64,000 bases of DNA from Pseudomonas subflava (GTDB lineage: Bacteria > Pseudomonadota > Gammaproteobacteria > Pseudomonadales > Pseudomonadaceae): assembly GCF_023823685.1 (NCBI RefSeq), contig NZ_JAMXBF010000001.1, forward strand, positions 310,001 through 374,000. The letters are read 5' to 3'. The translations under genes were made by a program, and so were the position numbers. Shown piece after piece: positions 61,601 to 64,000 of the stretch. The first letter of the stretch is position 1, and the number at the start of each line of letters is the position of its first letter. The notes under the pieces were generated by a model. It did no database searches and was not told the DNA's origin. It saw only the letters and a program-made list of their open reading frames with translations.

Positions 61601-63716
61601 GACGGCGGCCAACCAGACCCAGTCCGGACAGGCCGCGGTCAACATCAGCAGCAACCTGCTGATCGTGCTGGATGTGTCCGGCAGCATGGCGGACGACTCC
61701 GGCGTGGGTGACATGGATCGCCTGCAGGTGGCGAAGAACGCGCTGCTGGAACTGCTGGAGCAGTACGACGCCATGGGCGACGTGCGGATCAGCTTCGTGA
61801 CCTTCTCCTCCGGTGCGGATGTCGAGAGCACCTGGGTCACGGTGGCGCAGGCCAAAGCGGCCATCCTCGCCACCAGTTCGGGTGGCAATACCAACTACGA
61901 CGCGGCCCTGATCGACGCCATCAACGTCTATAACGACGGCGGCAAGCTCTCCAGCGGCACCGTGCAGAACGTCGCGTACTTCCTCTCGGACGGTTATCCC
62001 AACGAGCCGGTTGGCGATGCCGGCATCTCCAACTCTGGCTGGTCGTCCTGGGGGTGGCCGACCCCCTATGGAGGCTCTGCCTCCGAGGAACAGGCCTGGA
62101 TCAACTTCCTTACCGCCAACAACATCCGTGCCTATGCCCTGGGCATGGGCACCAATGTGGACGCGTCGGCGCTCAACCCGATCGCCTACAACGGCACCAA
62201 CGGCGGCAGCCAGAGCAATGCGATCGTGGTCGATGACCTGAACGACCTGACCGCCACCTTGGTCGCCACGGCCCAGGCCTCGCCGATTCCCGGCAACCTC
62301 ACCAACGGCGGCGGCTTCGGCAATGACGGCGGTTTCGTCCGTAGCATCGAGATCGCCGGCAAGCTGTACACCTACGACAAGGCGAGCAACAGCTTCTCGG
62401 CGTCCGGACCGGGGGCCAATAACGGCAGCCTCACCGGCAATACGCTGACGGTGAGCATGGGGGGCGGTTCGAGCATCGCGGTGAACATGCTCAGCGGTTC
62501 CTACACCTACACGCCGCCCAGCGCAGTCAACGCCGTGGTGGTGGCGACCATCGCCTTCATCCTGATGGACAGCGACGGCGATACGGCGGCCGCCAGCCTC
62601 AATATCAGCATTAGTCCCAGCCAGAGTCCGATGGTGGTACGCGACGACATGGTGCTGACCAACGTCGATACTCAGTCCGGGGCGGATGTCATCAATATCC
62701 CCACCTGGGCGCTGCTGGCCAACGATACCGGTCCGAACAGTGGCCTGCTGTCGGTGCTGAATGTCTCCGGCGTTTCCGACGGCTCGGCGGCGCTAGGCGC
62801 GGGCGCCGTGACTTTCACTGAGGATGGCAACTCCAGCGATGGCGGCGCCTTCACCTACGGTGCATCGTTGAACGGCAGCTCGGCGCTGGATACGGCGACG
62901 GTAGAGGTTGTCCGCAACAGCGGTGTCGCAACTCTCAACGGCACCTTCCGCAACGAGATCCTGCTGGGGCGCAATGGCACGGCTGACACGCTCAACGGTG
63001 GCGATGGCGACGACGTACTGATCGGTTTGGGTGGCAACGACACCCTGAACGGCGGCAGCGGCAACGACATACTTGCCGGTGGTGCGGGCAACGACACCCT
63101 GATCGGCGGCGTCGGCGTCGACACCGCCACCTATGTCGATGCGACGGCCGGGGTGACGGTCAGCCTGAGCGTCGGCGGTGCCCAGAACACGGTCGGCGCG
63201 GGCAACGACACCCTCAGCCAGCTGGAGAACCTGATCGGCTCGAACTTCGCCGACGTCCTGACGGGCGACGGCGGTTCCAACCTGCTGGCCGGTGGCGGCG
63301 GCAACGACAGCCTGTTCGGCCTCGGCGGCGCGGACTTCCTGATCGGAGGGCAGGGTGCCGACACCATGACCGGCGGTTCGGGCAAGGACACCTACGTCTG
63401 GCAGAAGGGCGGCCTGGGCGGTGGTGTGGACCACATCACCGACTTCAACATCGATGCCAGCGGAGCCAACTCCGACATCCTCGACCTGTCGCAGCTGCTG
63501 TCGGGCGTGGGCAGCAACCCGACCGACCTGCAGAACTACCTGGACTTCGCGTTCTCCGGTAGCACCACCACCATCGGCGTTCGTTCGGTGGCGGCGGGCC
63601 CGGTCGAGCAGCAGGTGGTGCTGGACAACGTCAACCTGTCGACCCTGTACGCCACCACCAACGAGGCGACCATCATCACCAACCTCATGGACGACAACGC
63701 ACTGAAAACGGCCTGA
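49683..63716 (+). CDS. Giant RTX adhesin, LapA-type, with four von Willebrand A domains
   Basis: This secreted cell-surface adhesin has 4,677 residues. The N-terminal retention module (about 1-115, MATLIGVVSQVVGEVFAV) ends in a LapG-type cleavage motif TAAG (118-121) before a Gly-rich hinge. Then come cadherin/T1SS-143-like repeats, including two nearly identical 174-residue units (about 490-837), and a DUF4114-like domain (about 840-997, GGDGDFNDINIQVDW). Four VWA domains follow at about 1345-1545, 2585-2785, 3357-3557 (MIDAS VLDFSGSI) and 3990-4200 (VLDVSGSM). Six LQVDE-type repeats lie between them. RTX nonapeptides (about 4432-4566, GGDGDDVLIGLGGND) and a C-terminal type I signal end it. 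GGAGGAAGG precedes the ATG. Confidence 0.95.
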   Translation: MATLIGVVSQVVGEVFAVAGDGSRRPLIEGDRVYAGEQLVTGAAGAVAISLANGEMLTVGRDSSLALNEQMLAGGDGRGAQNQAQEPAAPSDDDLTDVEQLQAAIEAGVDPTQVGEATAAGPGAGGAGGAGGIGGGHSFVLLNAVGGALDPVIGFPTAGFNSGPEFPDPEIFATADLAADSTPSIDVEYEDAQGNIVTGPAVVDEEGLSDGTNPDSDAEQAFGSLIIDSPDGVSAIEIQDVDGNWIDVTNGGVVQGQYGVLTVDAAGNWTYTLTDNTLDHGNPGATGAADQVGESFAVRMFDADGDVSPTVQLDVLVNDDGPELAEGEGAQVSVSVDEDETADGIGDGDSVTNVASGGPGALGAMVNFGADGLGSFGLSGSPSAIAGLESQGLSSGGTALSYSLVGNVLTASAGDETIFTLEVGADGSFTFTLVGQLDHPTADGNDDESLELPIDFSGLLSAVDGDGDPVGAFGEGSFVIDVEDDVPQLVGGGEEQEFPQVLGLVHEDALSTGDGAPHDGNAEGGQTTTVSGPAGSLSALVNFGADGPGDFGISSDLSSLNLQNLTSGGVPLAYAVVGNVLTATAGGEPVFTLTVNEDGSWAFELQGPIDHPDADGNDAEDLPALGIDFSGVLTATDGDGDPLVGGFPPGSFAIDVQDDVPVAVGGGEEQEFPQVLGLVHEDALSTGDGAPHDGNAEGGQTTTVSGPAGSLSALVNFGGDGPGDFGISGDLSSLNLQNLTSGGVPLAYAVVGNVLTATAGGEPVFTLTVNEDGSWAFELQGPIDHPQKDGNDAEDLPGLGIDFSGVLAATDGDGDPLVGGFPPGSFAIDVQDDVPVLNGGVAVGTTLTVSLEGGDAGYANTYGYYVKDALGNPVGGTIVWANVQAVGAPIQLEGVNPDSIGFFIIPNGAANNPLAGYKNGAELTFVEVAGEWQAFLNGQPLVGSGGANVLFDNPALNPNGSAQFTDNGAPGNQNWEDVSAGGDGDFNDINIQVDWQGAMVHEDALSVGGGAPHDGNAEGGQTTSVSGPAGSLSALVDFGADGPGVFGLSADLSSMTLQNLTSGGEPLAYALVGGVLIATAGGETIFTLTVNADGSWTFQLQGPIDHPNADGNDLEDLPGLGIDFSGILTATDGDGDPLVGGFPPGSFAVDVQDDVPAARPLQYDAEQNPIPLVLGEVDEDELANGIGDGDGEGTSVSGGVGALNALVDFGADGPGDFGLNDDPAAIATLQAQGLTSDATPLSYSVVGNVLTATAGGNPVFTLTVNADGSYEFLLQGPLDHLRPGSTDDDQLLGLPIDFSGVLSATDGDGDPVDGFAPGSFVIDVEDDIPVAQNDSATVLAGQAQNVNMVFVLDFSGSINNIELDQMLDAVRAAGQALFNDSDGDIRVQIVAFSGDSVSYPPIDNLADFIALVNSINPAEGGTRPVHSTTDFTDAIQETMAAYSPIPGWSNQVVFISDGNPNEQTGGPGGAPSLSEPTATQWSDFVNGNGINVTAIGVGNDIDDPRLADIDVDGGPNDPLRVDDFDDLVDTLVDQVVVGLVGGNVLLGGDNVVGGGDDDAFGADGPGQIQSIVIDGATYSWDGVADGDEQLTEIATAAGGKLSFNFATGAWSYQAPSNPAGDKVESFTYTIVDNDGDPSSATLNVYVEDTSPVLGRVDEDELPSGNTDGDAVNTVATGNLADLIVGPPVAAQFSLSSDTSGLDGATSNGVGLVYSVAGNVLTATAGVGGPAVFTLEVSGNGDYTFTLLGPLDHPTPGTDDNELLVLDFASILQATSGGSPVALAGGFLIQIEDDLPVLQPGTEPDDALQVDESSLATNATTDFSAQFTELFGGDGPGTTTYALQVSNGTDTGLNDSATGLSIRLYTDGDDVVGRVGNYLGTVAFRVSVNAATGEVTLDQIRAIEHSPDSGPDQEASLAAADQIRLVGTIVDDDGDSSSAVLNLGNAISFKDDAPSITGSAASVGTLRVDESALGSNDTDDFSGLFSGNFGADGPGDIDYGLSISATGADSGLRDSASGQDILLYMQGGDVVGRVGGAGGAIAFRVSVDGSGDVTLDQQRAILHEPNAGPDQTAFLAAAELIKLTATITDKDGDDASATINIGQSLAFEDDAPEIDGRTPASDSLQVDETSLAVNDSTDFSGSFARDYGADGAGNTVYGLNVSAAGANSGLDDTATGQDILLYNEGGVIVGRVGGPTGEVSFTVSVNPATGVVTLDQQRAIVHSPNTGSNQETSLASANLIQLSATITDKDGDSDSATINLGNAISFRDDGPTLNASAASTDSLQVDESFLATDASQDFSGNFSGSYGADGAGTLTYSLGVSSSGADSGLDDSATGQNIRLYMDGNDVVGRVGGSGGAIAFRLSVDGNGVVKLDQLRAIEHDPNTTADQEASLANANMVQLTATMTDRDGDSDSATVNLGHAISFKDDGPSVTSNLAVRLDDDALANGIPGGPGATDDADALNLTGTLNHSFGADGAGTVKWLDSGAPGGFTYQASADGSQLLVKQGGTTVLTLALNTATGEYGVTQNAAIRHADANLENNQGFTLSYQVTDKDGDTVNGTLNIDVDDDTPVARDDVAFGANGQTEDINMVFVLDFSGSISDIELDQMLDAVRTAGQELFSTATGEVKVQIVAFSDDSRSYPAIDNFADFAALIASINPVEGGTRPVHSTTDFADAIQETMSAYTPLPGWNNQVVFISDGNPNEQTGPGGAPSLIEPTASQWADFVANNSINVTAIGVGNDIDDARLEDIDIDSGSNDALRADDFDDLVDTLLDDVVGGLVSGNVLLGSDNAVGGGDDDGFGADGAGRILSIEINGVTYVWDGVGTIDPSSGANIAGSQLTGIATASGGKLDFDFATGAWTYRAPASASGDQVEAFDYVIVDKDGDPSGATLTVYVEDLSPVIAKVDEDELPTGISDGDTVTTVATGNLGELVVGSPAGVQFGLSGNTAGLAPASSGGVALVYGVSGNTLTAKAGATGSTVFTLTVDSDGDYTFTLSQPIDHPLGNGDDNELVVMNFASLLQATNGATSVALAGDFLVHIEDDVPTLSAGSATANSLQVDETVLGTDATVNFAGLFSGNPGGDGAGATTYSLDVSSTGVDSGLDDSATGSSILLYKEGGVVVGRVGGPSGEVSFTVAVNGAGQVTLDQQRSIVHSPNNGADQESSLGFSGLVQLTATLTDKDGDSATATVNLGAAISFRDDGPSTGSNSVVRLDDDALANGIPGGPGGSDDANAVNVNGTLALNFGADGAGSVSWLTSGSPSGFSYESGPGGALLIKQGGATVLTVTLNATTGAYSVTQNAPIRHAEANQENNQAFELTYRVTDKDGDNATGTLSINVDDDSPVSQNDTAYVSTGQTEDINLVFVLDFSGSISNSELDQMLDAVRTAGQELFATATGEVKVQIVAFSSDSLSYPVVENVAAFTALVNSLNPAEPGGTRPLDDETDFTDAIQETIAAYQPLVGWNNQVVFISDGNPNQQTGPGGNSLNSTTRTAWDEYIEDHDITVTTIGVGDGIDDDRLEDVDLDAGPNNDPLRVDDFDDLVDTLVDQVVGGLVSGNVLLGSDNAVGGGDDDGYGADGPGRIQSIEINGITYVWDGVGTIDPSSGANIAGSQLSNIVTADGGRLSFNFANGAWSYRAPGSVSGDQSETFTYTLVDKDGDPSTSTLTVYVEDTGPLVAKVDEDELSGGISDGDGVTTVATGNLGELLVGAPTGVQFSLSGNTGGLASASSGGVALVYSVSGSTLTAKAGAAGATVFTLQVLSNGDYIFTLNQRIDHPQGNGDDAELLAMNFASVLQASNGSGPAVLAGDFLVQIEDDVPTVSAGSASADSLQVDETNLAANASASFAGAFNGQYGADGAGTTTYSLGVSSSGVDSGLDDSATGNSILLYLEGGNVVGKVGAGGPVAFTLSVNSGNGQVTLDQQRAILHTPNSGADQETSLAANLVRLTATITDKDGDTSSATLNLGNAISFRDDAPTAANQTQSGQAAVNISSNLLIVLDVSGSMADDSGVGDMDRLQVAKNALLELLEQYDAMGDVRISFVTFSSGADVESTWVTVAQAKAAILATSSGGNTNYDAALIDAINVYNDGGKLSSGTVQNVAYFLSDGYPNEPVGDAGISNSGWSSWGWPTPYGGSASEEQAWINFLTANNIRAYALGMGTNVDASALNPIAYNGTNGGSQSNAIVVDDLNDLTATLVATAQASPIPGNLTNGGGFGNDGGFVRSIEIAGKLYTYDKASNSFSASGPGANNGSLTGNTLTVSMGGGSSIAVNMLSGSYTYTPPSAVNAVVVATIAFILMDSDGDTAAASLNISISPSQSPMVVRDDMVLTNVDTQSGADVINIPTWALLANDTGPNSGLLSVLNVSGVSDGSAALGAGAVTFTEDGNSSDGGAFTYGASLNGSSALDTATVEVVRNSGVATLNGTFRNEILLGRNGTADTLNGGDGDDVLIGLGGNDTLNGGSGNDILAGGAGNDTLIGGVGVDTATYVDATAGVTVSLSVGGAQNTVGAGNDTLSQLENLIGSNFADVLTGDGGSNLLAGGGGNDSLFGLGGADFLIGGQGADTMTGGSGKDTYVWQKGGLGGGVDHITDFNIDASGANSDILDLSQLLSGVGSNPTDLQNYLDFAFSGSTTTIGVRSVAAGPVEQQVVLDNVNLSTLYATTNEATIITNLMDDNALKTA
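51152..52195 (+). repeat. Two tandem 522-bp repeat units in the adhesin gene
   Basis: The unit starting at GGCGAGGAGCAGGAG recurs exactly 522 bp (174 codons) later; both encode GGGEEQEFPQVLGLVHEDAL and a nearly identical domain. High nucleotide identity, including silent positions, implies recent duplication or gene conversion. A third, more diverged copy begins near 52677 after the DUF4114-like insert. Confidence 0.85.
57425..62056 (+). repeat. 2,316-bp domain cassette duplicated in the adhesin gene
   Basis: The cassette beginning CCAGACCGAGGACATCAAC at 57425 recurs at 59741, an in-frame offset of 2,316 bp (772 residues). Each copy carries VWA, a VCBS-like domain, a DEDEL-type repeat and an LQVDE repeat in that order. 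The second copy lacks the VRLDDDALANG domain at its end and runs into a different, fourth VWA. The end coordinate is nominal (two unit lengths). Confidence 0.75.
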
Positions 63717-63734
63717 TCGGGCATTTGTACGGCG

Positions 63735-63765
63735 GCCCGCTACCCTTACGGGGTAGCGGGCTTTT
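63735..63765 (+). terminator. Rho-independent terminator of the adhesin gene
   Basis: GCCCGCTACCC-TTACG-GGGTAGCGGGC forms a perfect 11-bp stem followed by TTTT, 18 bp after the stop. Confidence 0.85.
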
Positions 63766-63784
63766 CATGCCTGGAGGAAACCAC

Positions 63785-64000
63785 ATGGTGTACGCGCAAA
63801 GGGATGCCGAGGGACGGCTGCTGCGGGTGGAGCACGATCCGTTCGAGGGCATGACGGAGACGCTGGCGGTTGAGAGCGAGGAGTTGCACAACTGGCTGTC
63901 GGCGCGCGAAGAGGTGAAGGACCGGCTGGCCAGCCTGAAGGAGTCCGACCTGGAACTGGTCCGCGTGCTGGAGGACGTGGTCGGCGTGCTGGTGGCGCGC
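63785..64000 (+). CDS. Small conserved pseudomonad protein ('tryptophan synthase beta-like'), partial
   Basis: The first 72 residues are visible, starting MVYAQRDAEGRLLRVEHDPF. The wording matches a short conserved pseudomonad protein often labelled 'tryptophan synthase subunit beta like'; that label is not functional evidence, as no PLP-enzyme motif is present. ELVRVLEDVVGVLV suggests a helical C-terminal half. GGAGGAAA lies upstream of the ATG. It is cut by the right edge. Confidence 0.75.
   Translation, partial: MVYAQRDAEGRLLRVEHDPFEGMTETLAVESEELHNWLSAREEVKDRLASLKESDLELVRVLEDVVGVLVAR

Overview
The window is high-GC chromosomal DNA from a gammaproteobacterium, almost certainly a Pseudomonas. 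The evidence is a two-ATP-cone NrdA, a single PcpS-type phosphopantetheinyl transferase, SoxR divergent from a small monooxygenase-like gene, DctA with a sigma-54 promoter, Crc/Hfq-type CA motifs, and a LapA-type giant adhesin with a type I secretion system. Species cannot be fixed from sequence alone. I see no insertion sequence, prophage, tRNA, rRNA or CRISPR array. The only dispersed elements are short REP-like palindromes in intergenic gaps.

Layout. 1-6.9 kb: class Ia ribonucleotide reductase (nrdA then nrdB, minus strand; nrdB runs off the left edge) divergent from an RstA/RstB-like two-component pair. The shared 642-bp region carries NrdR-box and DnaA-box candidates. 7-8 kb: secreted alpha/beta hydrolase. 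8.3-13.1 kb: glycerol catabolism (glpD, glpR, ybaK-glpK) with two GlpR operator candidates and no glpF. 13.1-24 kb: periplasmic binding proteins, PhzF-like isomerase, argF with an orphan ABC ATPase, a molybdopterin oxidoreductase, grxD, a GST and an SDR. 23.1-26.5 kb: divergent metR/metE. 26.6-31.6 kb: small zinc-ribbon-like protein, pcpS, a structured sRNA candidate, dienelactone hydrolase, two small membrane proteins and an AraC regulator. 31.7-37.2 kb: nitrite assimilation operon nirB-nirD-nitrite channel-PP2C/kinase, with its own sigma-54 promoter and leader attenuator. 37.3-44.3 kb: dctA, aceK, aer, a DTW-domain tRNA modification enzyme, and the soxR locus. 44.3-63.7 kb: a type I secretion operon (TolC, ABC, HlyD; minus strand) divergent from a 4,677-residue RTX adhesin. 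The right edge cuts a small conserved gene.

Most regulation visible is local: GlpR sites at glpD and ybaK-glpK, paired TGAG-N5-CTCA dyads between metR and metE, a SoxR box between soxR and its neighbour, two divergent sigma-54 promoters between nirB and dctA, and CA motifs upstream of glpK and dctA. The least ordinary items are the adhesin with four von Willebrand A domains built from a 772-residue cassette duplication, the PP2C-kinase fusion closing the nitrite operon, the nirB leader terminator, and the unidentified sRNA between pcpS and the dienelactone hydrolase.
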